A DNA stretch of 64,000 bases from assembly GCA_034687125.1 (NCBI GenBank), contig JAQGBZ010000003.1, forward strand, positions 186,001-250,000, read 5' to 3'. The stretch's first letter is position 1. Every line of letters starts with the position of its first letter. Positions 24,536 through 37,451 of this stretch are shown in pieces. A program made the position numbers and the translations under genes. The notes beneath the pieces were generated by a model. That model made no database searches and was not told the origin of the DNA. It was given only the letters and a program-made list of their open reading frames with translations. This stretch comes from Neelides folsomi (taxonomy: Eukaryota > Arthropoda > Collembola > Neelipleona > Neelidae).

Positions 24536-26069
24536 ATGAGTGAGTCGGAGAAAAAAGAAATTTTGTATGATGGAGAATTTTATGATGTCACGCAATGGAT
24601 CAAGAGACATCCAGGTGAGAACTATATTAATTGAGTATCTCATTTTTATGCTTTTCGTAAATCGATATAATGCTCATATGATTTTTGTTTCATTTTCGCA
24701 AAAGGTGGAAGAATCATTGAAATGTACACACAAACTGGAGAAGATTCGACATTTCCAATTCAACAGTTTCACAATCGGGCAAATGAGAAAGTAGCGGGAA
24801 TCATGAAATCTTTAAAACGTCGTCCTGCAAGTATTCAAGAAATCCATGGTAAGACCTTTCATTAATTATCAATTACCAATTCAAATTTTTAAAGGCTATA
24901 AAATATATTTCTAATTGATCATTGTCACGATTTTGATTTAACAACAACGATAACGAGAACATTGTCACAATTTGTTTTATTAGAACTTTCCCGAATGAGA
25001 ACTACTGACGATAAAAAAGTGAACGCATCGTTCGTGAAACTTCATAAAGAGTTCGAGGCTGAGGGATTATTTAGACCTGACTTGTTACATGTTGTAATGA
25101 GAATCACCGAACTTTTGACTCTCTTAAGTGTTGGAATTTTTCTTTTGCTCACAACTGAAGGAGTTTTAAGCCTCGTTGGATTATTTTCCCTTGCATTGTT
25201 CCAAGGACGCTGTGGTTGGCTTATGCACGAAGGCGGCCATAATTCTCTGACTGGATTTCCCAAGATTGATCACATTATTCAAACCATTTTTTACGGTAAT
25301 TTACTCAAACTTTTTATTGAAAAATAAATATGCCATGAATGAAAATAAATAAACATTTAAAATTCATCGTAAAACTTAAATTGATTTTTAAACAGGATTT
25401 GGTAATGGAATGAGTGGAAGTTGGTGGAACAGCCAACACAACCGACATCATGCAATGCCACAACGACTCCAACGTGATGTTGATCTTGAAACTCTTCCCT
25501 TCCTCGCATTCAACAAAGCTGTTGTGAAAGATGGAAAAAAAGGGAATTTGTTCATTCGCCATCAAGCGACACTTTTCCTTGCCATTGACACGTTCCTTGT
25601 CGCTTTTTATTGGAAAGCGTATCTTCACCCTCGGGCTGCTTTGATGAAGAGAAAATGGTCGGAACTTTTGTTCATGGCACTTCATTATCTTATCCCTTAC
25701 TATGTTGGATTCACTCCGTACCTTATCTCCGTCTGGCTCGCTTCTGTCTACATCTTTGGAAACTTTTCCCTTTCTCATACTCATTTGCCAGTCACTTCTG
25801 GACCAGTCCATTGGGCTGAATTTGCTTTCATCCACACGGCCAATGTCAAGAGTTCCTTTTTGGTCGATTGGTGGATGGGATATTTGAATTTCCAAATTGA
25901 ACATCATTTATTCCCAACAATGCCGCAGTTCAGGCATAAACTCATTGCTCCAAGAGTTAGAAAATTCGCAGAAGAAAACGGGTTCAAATACATTACTTAT
26001 TCTTACACAACAGCGGTGGAGAAAACATTCAAAAATTTACATCACGTTGCTCAAGAATTGAGACATTAA
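24536..26069 (+). CDS. Cytochrome b5-fused front-end fatty acid desaturase
   Basis: Membrane di-iron desaturase expected to insert double bonds between an existing one and the carboxyl end of long-chain acyl groups (delta-5/6/8 type), acting in the ER. Exons 24536-24614, 24705-24848, 24984-25295 and 25396-26069 join in phase to 402 residues. The N-terminal cytochrome b5 domain shows HPGG at 25-28 and a second heme ligand, probably His49. Three histidine boxes are intact: HEGGH at 156-160, HNRHH at 193-197, and QIEHH at 345-349. The glutamine in the third box is the hallmark of front-end enzymes. Hydrophobic segments flank the boxes, for example residues 117-146 and 269-300. The b5 domain is compact. 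Substrate and regioselectivity cannot be read from sequence. It sits downstream of the apolipophorin gene on the same strand, with its own spacer. Confidence 0.93.
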
Positions 26070-26177
26070 TGTTATTCATCATTTTCGATTGCTGGTGATT
26101 GAAATTAATACTCCAAGTTTAATTTAATGTTAAATGCATTATCTGAAACGGAAACTTATTTAAAATTGTTATTTTTG

Positions 26178-26183
26178 AATAAA
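26178..26183 (+). terminator. Poly(A) signal AATAAA for the desaturase
   Basis: Hexamer about 110 bases after the stop codon in a T-rich context. Confidence 0.6.
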
Positions 26184-26971
26184 AGTTAAAAGGTAAATTC
26201 TAATATTTTTTTATTTCCTTCAAAAAGAATTTCATTACAAATATTTTTTGAATCATTCAAAAGTACGATGGTTAATACATTATCGTCTATTGTAATACGT
26301 ACATTCACTGTTATACACAATAATCATTTAATTTAAATTAAGATAAATTTGATTTAAGCTCCCCGACATCATACATTCATTATTGATCAAATTAAAGCAA
26401 TAAGGCAATATTTTTAATTAAACGCCCGAAACTGTACCATTTTAACAATTAACGATTAAATTAACCCTCGATAAAATAAATATTGAATTAATTTTAAGGA
26501 AGAAGATCACAGATTCGTACAATTTTTACAATACTTAAACTATAATAATTATTAGTTTGAAAATGGATTTATGAGCCATGATTATCATTATTTGTTAATT
26601 AATTAATTTGTTAACTAGATTATTTAATACATGTAAGTTGTTTAAGGTGAGGCACTTTTTCCACCGGAGTACTTTTTACTAATTTCTATATTTTTCTATG
26701 TTAGAGATTTTAGTTTTTATTACTTTAAGCACATTATTTGCATTGAATTGATGAAACGACACAAGGCACCGAATCCCTTATATCAAGTTATATTTATCTA
26801 AAAACTTAATTCGTACGATAAATATAATTTAAATAAAATGTATTTTGACTATTTACGAAACTTCACAACAGAGTAAATTGTACTAAACCTACTACAAGAG
26901 TAAAATTAATCGTAAGTTTGATAAATGAAATATTTGATAAATCTCCCACGGTATAATCATTTTGAATTAAA
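26184..26971. other. Convergent intergenic region, desaturase / Egalitarian-like
   Basis: Tail-to-tail spacer of AT-rich sequence with no credible exon. It holds the 3' ends of both neighbours. Confidence 0.5.
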
Positions 26972-29758
26972 TTATTCCTCATCATGAATGGCGAGTATGA
27001 CAATATCTCCAGTTGAATGAGTCTGCGTTGCTCGTTCCCATTTCGGAGGAACACCAAAGAAGTCAAATTCGATTGAATTAAAATTTGAGTCTGAAGTTGA
27101 AGAGGAGCCGCAATTAGGGAGAAATCCTTCTCCGCGTCCTTCCATTTTTTCCAATTTCCTCGCCACTTTCAAACTCGATTTTAAAAGTTCTTTCTCGCTC
27201 TCGCTTAATTCCATATGCCTAATTTTTCATTCAATTAAAAACTAATTAAAATAAAGTAGATTGAAGAAAGATAAAATGCCAATTTGGGTAATTTGACATT
27301 TATATTAATTTTTATGAATTCAAAGAATTCATTTGTAATTTAATTAAGCTTTTACCTTAACAGTCGCATTTCTCTATTTGAAAGAACGAGGTTCGTCCCA
27401 TCTTGTAACTTCTTTTTCAATTCTGATAGATCAGCGGCGTTTTTCCTTAATCTTCTTCGATTCCGAATTTCCTCAGGGCTGATGTGAGTTAGAACGTGTT
27501 CCATGCAGAGAAGAGAAAAATTTTCATTCTCTTCAACTTCTCTCATTTTATCGTATATCGGCAGCAAACATTTGACGTCGAAAAGGGCATATGCAATCAT
27601 TTGTGAAGTCAATGGTCTTCTTTGCCAAAATCTATTATAGTTATCAATAATTAATAAAAACACATTTTCAATTCACTAATTCAATGTTAAAATACTTATA
27701 CTGCTTCAAATACTAATCATACTAGAAAATATTATTGTACATGTTGGGACAATATAATTTGAGATTTACCTTTGATCGTGTCTATAAGCTCCTTTCATTT
27801 TCTCCTTGTAAGGATTGAGCTCCAAACCATATTTCCCACAAAGATGATTCAAACTGACATTCTTGTTCTTCCACTCGGGGTCAAGGAGTGCATGGGCCAC
27901 TTGAGTGTCAAATACATTATTCAGTCGAATTCCAAATTGATTGAATAAGTTAACACTGTCGTTTCGACAATCATGCATCACCTATTAAATATTTAAACAA
28001 CAATTAATTTTAAAATCCCCAATTAGCCAACACCATAAATTAATAATTGTGTTAATAAATAACTACAACTCACTTTAACAATGTTCTCATCTTCAAAAAT
28101 GGCTTTTAAATCGTGGGAAATGGAGGGTTCGGCGAGGAGATCGAAGATGTAATAAGAATTGGATGTTGCGAGCTGAACAAGAGTGAGAGTTCCATCTTGG
28201 CCCAAATTGACTCCTTCGCAGTCGCATCCAACTTCCTTGGCATTCTTTTTAACATTTTCAAGAATCCCACGTGCCTTGTTCACATTGCTGATGATATTTG
28301 GAGATGAATTGTTCTTGGAGAGGGTCGAGAGAAGAACTTTATTTAAGCGGCTCTTCAGTGTCGACCCGTCGCGTCTTTTAGCCTCGTCTTCTATCCTTTT
28401 CTTTGAACAACTATCGGTACCTTCGCCGTTCCTTCCTTCCTTATTGTTCTCATGTGAAGCACTGTGATGAAGTATTGACTCGGAAGTATCAACTGGCTCT
28501 GAATCTCTAATTAAATTATTATTTACATTCCTACTCAATGGAACTTCGGGGTCGGAGGTTTGCCGTGATAATTTCGAAAGGAGAGATTCGGAGCTTTTGT
28601 CAGAAATTTCTTTATCAGTCCCTTGTGAAGTGATTGACGAAGTCGAGCGGATTGAGCCTAAAAGGTTAATCAATTTTAATTATTCACAATAAATTATAGT
28701 GAATTTTCAAAATTGAGTGCGTTTTAAAACAAAAGATTTAAAATGTAAATTATAGGAATCCTTACTTCGTGTTTCGTTCGATGCCATCGGAGCTTTAATT
28801 GAAATATCTCTAGAACTAATTCTCATAATGATTTTCTCATCTTCCGCCCTTTCGGCCTCAATTTTCAAATGTTCAATGCCAACCGGGAAAGTGTCAGAGA
28901 GAGAAACGAGGTTTTGAGCGAGTTTGAAACATCGTTCGTTCATTCGAATAAAACAAGACAAGTCAGAGGGTGAGTTAATAAACAGGGAATCTTCTTCAAA
29001 TTTCGAAATAACAGCATGAAAAAGCTGATCAACAAACAAAGGTCCTTTCACTCGAATACATTCACCGATGAAAGAGACGAGACGGAAGACGAGGGATTTG
29101 TCCACACACACAGCTGTTTCTTCCTCGTGGTAAATCACTTTACCTTCATCTTCAAATTCTTTAAGAAGAACGAAATCTCCCTTGAGCGAGAAAACAGTTG
29201 GATGTCGATCGAGGAATTCACGAAATTCTGTCAAATGCTGTCCGGACACATGGCGAACTTCTGATGGAGCTTGGCTTCGATGCCCCAGCAATGACCTTAA
29301 TTATTTAAATACAGTACCGTTATGTTTCAATTATAAAGCTAGGAATATTAAGTTACGGATTAAATTAAGTATTTAATAATTATTGTCAATATATTTTATA
29401 GGTAGGAAATAAAAAATAATTACTTGATTGGAACGTGAACGTTTAACCCGTACTGAATGAGTCTTGACCTGAAGTAGGCGACAGCGGAGGCGTGTAAGGT
29501 CGCACTGTCTGCAGGAGGCGGGGCCAGGTCAGAGTAGTAAACGACGTCGCCATGAAGGGTGAAGAGAGCTGGGTGTTGGGACAGAAATCTCTTGAGGCCG
29601 GCCTGGGAGTTCCCAGCAATTTGCCTCATCTGTCGCGTGAACCCCTTGGACCCGAACTGGCATGAAAGGTCATGGAGGCTCCGCGGCTTCTCCACCAACT
29701 TCTCGACGAAGAAGAGCAAGGTCGAGTTCTTCACGGCCACGTACTCCCCCGCCTCCAT
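26972..29758 (-). CDS. egl: Egalitarian-like protein with DEDDy 3'-5' exonuclease domain
   Basis: In Drosophila, Egalitarian is the RNA-binding adaptor that links localised mRNAs to BicD and dynein. Six exons, 29758-29424, 29295-28766, 28657-28074, 27981-27770, 27631-27356 and 27218-26972, join in phase to 727 residues. The N-terminus carries two related segments with the pattern R-x-V/I-x-G-x-x-x-x-x-F-x-x-F-L-x-x-H-P: DLSCQFGSKGFTRQMRQIAG with FLSQHPALFTLHGD, then FLDRHPTVFSLKGD. A Ser-rich low-complexity linker follows. The exonuclease fold shows motif I (CDCEG), motif II (HDCRNDS) and motif III (YALFDV), so the acidic residues and the tyrosine of a DEDDy enzyme appear intact. The start is the first ATG; an upstream TTG extension was rejected. 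EXD1 is the vertebrate relative and the alternative name. Confidence 0.9.
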
Positions 29759-30052
29759 TCCTCGACAAGTCAAGGAGGAACAGATGGAGATGGACAAATT
29801 CCCAAGATGAATCTACCGCATCTTCAGTACAGATTTAGAGGAAACAAGAATGGACCCAATTTCTCAAATTTCCCATACTCAACCTCCTATCCTTCCCATG
29901 TTTGAGCTTGAACAAAGGAACGGTCTTTTCAAATAAAGTAACGCGAGTAATGGTAATAGCAAACTAAATAATGATCAAATATTACAAAAATTTAAACTTT
30001 CTATATATTGTTTTAAATTAAAACTTTTAATTAATTTTAATTAAAAATAATA
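29759..30052. promoter_or_regulatory. Short divergent intergenic region (Egalitarian-like / F-box gene)
   Basis: About 294 bases separate the minus-strand start at 29758 from the plus-strand ATG at 30053. This is short enough to hold a shared, bidirectional promoter. No specific element is resolved. Confidence 0.45.
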
Positions 30053-32456
30053 ATGGAGTTAACAGAAAGTCTCGACTCTCTTGAGGATCTTTCAACGTCT
30101 GGCTCATCAAATTCTTCCGAATCCGATGAGAAAGACACAGAACAGATCATCGATTGTCATCGAGTGAAAAAGAAATTAAATTTGGATCTTCCATACTACA
30201 ATAACATCTTCCACCAGAGCAATTTGAATAATTATCCTAATGTACAATTAACGATACAACAAACAATTTAAGAATTTTAATATGAGTTTTCATATAAGTA
30301 TATTTAAAAATTGTAGTAATAATTTAAAGATTCCAGATAAAATCTTTGGATATTTAAGAGGAGACGACCTCTTGAATATACGTCTGGTGACAAAAGGATT
30401 ATTTTCATCGATAACTCTCCTCATTCATTTACGAAAAAAGGTTGTGATTCGCATTTGTACAAATTGCAGTAGGAAAATTGGAAGATTGTACAAAATTCTT
30501 AGTCGAAGCACCAACATTTGCATCTCAACACTTTACATTACTTTCATTGATCCACCTGATACAAAGCTTGATGATATTTTGGACATAATTCAAAATTTAG
30601 TCCCGAATTTTAATATCCATGCTATTTTCAAATTTCAATTAAAATCGGAATCGGACCATCAGACAGAATTTCGAAATAACAAGACAATCTTTCTAGAGGT
30701 ATGATTTACTAAAAATCATTTGGTAAAATTTTACCCAACAAGTCTCGCTTTTAAATATTAACTAATGAAGAAGAATATTTTAATGTTAATTATCTAGAGA
30801 CACAAAAACATGCTGTTATTTCGAAGAAACTATTTGGCCTCTATCACATTTAGTTTAAATTATCACGAGATGAATTGGACTTGGTGTCCTGTTGGACTTC
30901 CATGTCTTGAAACGCTGACTCTTGAAAAATGTCAAGATATGAAAGAAGAAAGAGATATTTCATTCCTCTCAAAAATCATTTCCGTCTCTCCCAATTTGAT
31001 GTTTTTAAGCGTTCCAAACTTCCACTTTCTCATTACCCTTTGGAGTCGTTTGGGACAATCAGCAAAGAATCGGTTAAAGTACTCCGTGGAAGACGAATAT
31101 TTGAATTTCGATTTAATTCAAAAGGTCAATTCGCTTGATGATTTGCAAATTTATAAGCAAACTTTCGAATACGACAATTTAAATAACTTCGTCATAGAGG
31201 GGAAACCGAATAAATTTTTAGAATTTTTATGCATCAATGCTTCGTCACTCGAGCATTTAACAGTTGGACATAAATTCATCAAATGGGATGACAAATTAGG
31301 AAAAATTGAAGTTGGTCCTCCATTCCTTTTACCAAGATTCAAGAATTTGAGAACGTTGGACATTGATGGCTATCCGATAACGCAAGTTACAAAAAACAAT
31401 TTCCCATCTCTCCAAAAATTAATTGTAAGTCAACCGACTTTTGTTGAGTACCTAATTAAAAAAATTCAGTTAAACTCATGACATATAAATTGTTAAAATT
31501 AATGGATACAAGAATACAAGTATAAAGGTAATACTGGCCAATGTTGTAGATCAGGGGTCAATTTTATAAAGGAAACAACCAGTTCACAACTTTCACAAAC
31601 GTGAATTTACATGAAATTGAAATAATTCAAAGTGAAAGGGAATCAATAGAGAAGTTTGATTTGAATGACTTGCAGTTCAATTTTCCATTAATTTCGAAAC
31701 TTCATCTCACTTTCAATTTTCAAGCATATTCAGAAGCAGCGACCCTTTTCTTAACAAAAGCTATTGATGTCTTAGAGAATATTACCGAATTGATTGTTAA
31801 ATTAATTTGCAATGAAGAGTCCAACTGCTGCATTTCATCTGATGGAGACAGTTTGAGCCGAAGTCAATCAAGAGGATTTCATTTCAAGTCATTCTTCTTC
31901 TTTATCAATTTACCTCATGAAAGTATTTTTGACTTTTATAAGTATTATAGTAGTATTAAATAGTAGATACTCACTTATATTACTAAAAAATGAAAATGTT
32001 TTAATACACAACTAATTTATTAAGATTCTCCACTATATTGAACATTATTTATTCTAATATAGAACTCAAAAAAATTGAATTTCATTCAAACAAGTTTCAG
32101 AGGCAAACTCCCTATTTGAATGACGAATCATTTGATTCAGGATTACAAAAGCTTCCTAACCTCACTCATTTGAAATTAATTCATGTAAATCTTTAATGAA
32201 TTTTTTGTGTGTAATATGATATGATTGAAAATGGTTAAATTGATTATTCAATGATTATTAATTATTATGATTATGATTATAGGTGGCCAAAAGGGATTAT
32301 TTGGAATGGTTCACAATGAATTGTCTTCAAATAGATGAACTAGTATTGCCTTGCAAGAAATGCCAATCGAAGAAACGACTCTTGCTTCTCAAATCTCTAA
32401 GGCCTGAACTTAAAATTTACTTTACTAAACCAGCTTGTAAATTGCATATTAAATGA
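30053..32456 (+). CDS. F-box / leucine-rich-repeat-like protein
   Basis: Probable substrate adaptor of an SCF ubiquitin ligase. My preferred model is 30053-30241, 30330-30698, 30798-31424, 31550-31922, 32063-32184, 32283-32456, all in phase, for 617 residues. Exon 1 is Ser/Glu-rich (SLEDLSTSGSSNSSESDE). Exon 2 opens with an F-box core (IPDKIFGYLRGDDLLNIRLV). Later exons read as irregular leucine-rich repeats (LETLTLEKC, FKNLRTLDIDGYP, LPNLTHLKLIH). The alternative starts at the ATG at 30282 and treats 30053-30271 as a separate 72-codon ORF; it gives 570 residues. The 30242-30329 intron is supported by perfect phase and by placing the F-box directly after the linker, but its acceptor is weak. 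No orthologue is recognised; such F-box families are often lineage-expanded. Confidence 0.75.
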
Positions 32457-32463
32457 AAATGTA

Positions 32464-32469
32464 AATAAA
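32464..32469 (+). terminator. Poly(A) signal AATAAA for the F-box gene
   Basis: Hexamer eight bases past the stop codon. It is very close, so a downstream signal may be the one used. Confidence 0.35.
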
Positions 32470-33076
32470 CTACACTAATTGTATCATAAGTTTCTAATAT
32501 TAACTTCTTAACCATCAATTCTTCAAATATAGTTAAATAGTGTAAATCATTAATAAGAAAATGTGTTTGAAATCATTTATTGATTTACACCCTTTATACA
32601 TTTTATAAACTCATAAATTGTAACGTTGATTATATTTCTAATTCTTGCTATAAATTAACATGATTTAATAGGCACAAGATCAATTTTGAACATTTTTATA
32701 TCATAAATATTCTTTGTTTGACTTATTAATATAAATAATTTACATATTTACATAAGGGATATGCCGATAATAATATTATGTTGTTTAATTATCAAATTAT
32801 CATTGATGATTAGATTAGTATAATAAGTAAATAAGTAATCAGAAATTCAAAGAGGAATAATGTTTAACATAAATTGAAAACCTTTTTAAGTTGTAATTTT
32901 ATAAGAAAAAAAATCTTATTAAAAAACAAAAACTGCCATCCAACATCCCAAATTTTACCTCAAAGACTCACAACTGTCAAAATTGACATAAATATTTTAA
33001 ATTCGATAGCTTGGAAGATGGTATAATTTTAAGCAATATAAATAATTATTACTCGTGTGATGATTCGAGTGGTAAA
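32470..33076. other. Convergent intergenic region, F-box gene / MetAP2
   Basis: AT-rich and non-coding in all frames I could read. It holds the 3' ends of the two neighbouring genes. Confidence 0.5.
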
Positions 33077-34743
<1,667 letters not shown>

Positions 34744-35251
34744 TCCGAGTTTGTTTCCTTCCTCAGCCGCCGGAGAGAAATTGAAAGTTTGCGCAAAGTT
34801 TGTAAGAACCAATGGGAGTGGTGGGAGAGTGTTGCGAATAGTTCGCAAGGGAAATTCGACTCCTCGCATCCTTTTATTACGTTGAAATTCTTTCAATAGA
34901 GGAATTTCTCCTATCTCCTCTTCTCTTTCCCACGCTTCGCATTCCTTTAACATTCCATGCAAAAAATTATGCCAGCCAGAATGCTACAGACAAAAAACGA
35001 CTGTTGCTTCTTCGGATAATGAAAAATAAATAAAATGAACAGAGTTATAAAAATAGTTAAAATAGAAATAAATGCTTTTATTCCTTTAAACTTTAAATAA
35101 TCTTTCTTAACGGTTTTGTAGGTATATTCAAGTACGTAAATTGAGTAGATATATTATATTTTATAGTATTTACAAGTAAAAATATATTTAGGATTGAAAA
35201 GTAAGGTGATTTTAATCTTAATGAAAGTGGATTATAATATCATTGTAAAAG
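34744..35251. other. Spacer between MetAP2 start and VGLL4-like gene end
   Basis: The MetAP2 promoter should lie just above 34743. The right part is AT-rich 3' flank of the VGLL4-like gene. No other exon is supported. Confidence 0.5.
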
Positions 35252-35816
35252 TCATTCGTCTTTTTTCACAGTTTTTTGCTCATTCTTGATTTTGATCCAA
35301 GTATCGTTCCCGAGTGCCTTCGCGAAATGGTCATCAACTATTTAAAATAGAAATGTCAATTAGCTTCAGTTTTTACATTCCAACTCATTGTATGAAAATC
35401 TACTCATACATAAAACATAATATTTAGAACTTGGTAAAAATATTATATTAAAAATCTGTATTTGTACTATGAAATAAAATTTGATTTATTATGAAATAAA
35501 TAAAAATACCATCATCGAGTTGATGTTGGTCGAACGCTCGGCCGTAGTCGATTGCTGACAAGGATCTCCTAAAGTGATCATCTATGGATCGATCTGCAGG
35601 GGGTGAGGGGGATTTTTCCTTTTTCTTCGTCGGTTTCTCGGGCTCTTTCTTCCTCTTCGCTGTGGACATGATGACGGAGGGTCGGGGTCTCTTACTGTTG
35701 TTCTTCTTCTCGTCGCTCTTCCGCTTCATGGACATGTCAATGGGGCCGTCTTCGTCCTCGTCGTCGCGACCAACCATCCCAGCCGCTCGACTCAGGAGCT
35801 CCAATGCCGACTCCAT
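35252..35816 (-). CDS. VGLL4 / Tgi-type transcription cofactor with two TDU motifs
   Basis: Vestigial-like 4 (Drosophila Tgi) competes with YAP/Yorkie for TEAD/Scalloped and so restrains Hippo-pathway output in the nucleus. Two exons, 35816-35510 and 35337-35252, join in phase to 130 residues. A short leader (MESALELLSRAAGMVGRD) is followed by a basic nuclear-localisation region (KKNNSKRPRPS, KRKKEPEKPTKKKEK), then two Tondu motifs: IDDHFRRSLS and, across the intron, VDDHFAKALGNDTWIKIK. The spacing of the two motifs is as in VGLL4. At 130 residues it is much shorter than the fly and human proteins, so further 5' exons or an alternative promoter isoform are possible. Confidence 0.9.
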
Positions 35817-37451
35817 TCAGCTCCTCACGAGGAATTCTTTGGAGCCGAAAGCAACAACCGCCGCAGAAGATCAACTCGATCCCCACATTCCTCAAATAAC
35901 AATGAAATCAGATCAAGGAAGAGGAAGGAAGCTAAAACCAATTTCGCAATACGCCCCATTGGCTTCCTTTCCACTCTACACACTATTTTCCGCTTGTTCA
36001 GAGTTTTATGATCAATTTACATAAATATTTAATTTAATCGTATTTAACGTTAATATATTACCAATTAATATTGAACATTTTCCCAGACTATTGGCGCTGT
36101 TATGAATATGATTAAGTGCTTAAAGCTATATTTTAGTGCATGATAAAATTAAATAAATAATGATGTGATTTTATTTAGGATTTATTTTTCATTTTAATCA
36201 GCATCGTATCACCACCAAACGTTGGTTAACTTCAAAGAGGAATTGCGATTATAAAATGATAATTACAATGTACAATATAAATAATTACTTAAGATATCGA
36301 GTGTAAAATTTTTCTAATTTCAACTTCACGTATTTAAATATAAGATAAGTTGCATTTTGCATTTATTAAATATATTTTGTTAATAATTCTTTTTCAATAT
36401 GAGCACATTTGAAGAGGAGAGTAATAATCATTAAATATGAACTATATAACTATATTTGATACTTGTACAACAGTTAAATATATAAGAATATCATTAAAAA
36501 TCCAAATTTAAAATTAAAATCAATTATGGAGTTTGAGTTGGTTTTAGAGATTTCCACAAGATTTTTATCATAGATAAAATTGGCTATTTAATTAAACAAT
36601 GTAACGAATTTAATATTAAATGCGATTAGTCGACGTTTAATTCGATGAAGTGGTGTAAATATATTGTTACAAAGAGGAGATAGGAAACAAGATTTAAGTG
36701 TTTAAAATTGAGTCGTTACTTGACTAGAGAAGTTAAATTATGCAAGGATGATTTACAATTCGTAATAATAAAGTTAATTATTTGAATTAATTATAATAAA
36801 TGTTCGGGGGACCCTTTGACTGCTGTACAATATTGCAATTTAATTTAAAATGTCATATAAGTAATAAATATAGAGGTATATTACGATCAATAAAGCTAAC
36901 AAATAAAAATATAATCGTAATACATGAAAATACAGAATATATTCCACAAATTAATATATTCCACATAGGTAATTGAGTTAAAAATTCGTAATAAGATTAA
37001 AATTGATTAAAAGTAGATAACATTATTTAAAAGATTAAAAGTACGAGTAGGCATTAAAATTCACGATCAAAACAAAAAGTAAAGTAATCGAACGGAAATT
37101 ACATAACAATTTTAAAAATTGAGATGAACAACTCACGGCAGGATTAACATTTTTTAAAGGAAAAATAAACAAAAAAAGTTAATCAGGAATGTTCATGTCA
37201 ATGTTCCGTCCTAAGTACAAGAATAAATTCATATTATTAATTTTCTAATTTAACAATTTCATAATATATTATTTTGATTCAATTTGTATATAATGTTCAA
37301 GTAAAAACGAAAAAAATCCCACAACTTTTTCATCACATGCCTATACATAATAAAAACGAAATTCTTGTAATGATTTTAAAAATTTCCAACATTCATGAAC
37401 TGCGTATCCGTTCACAAATAGTTGAATAAGTTAAGGTTAAATATTTAAATG
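35817..37451. other. 1.6-kb AT-rich spacer, VGLL4-like to CSP
   Basis: The left 200 bases have higher GC and probably hold the VGLL4-like 5'UTR and promoter. The remainder is AT-rich, without a credible exon on either strand. Confidence 0.5.

Noticed and set aside
25314..25907. 197-codon minus-strand ORF over the desaturase
   Set aside because: Antisense to the histidine-box exon; no recognisable domain or splice partner.
34744..34953. 70-residue N-terminal extension of MetAP2
   Set aside because: Open frame but unlike known MetAP2 N-termini; probably 5'UTR.
35584..36024. Plus-strand 146-codon ORF over the VGLL4-like gene
   Set aside because: It mirrors the basic/acidic TDU-protein exon on the minus strand; the peptide is low-complexity Phe/Ser with no domain.
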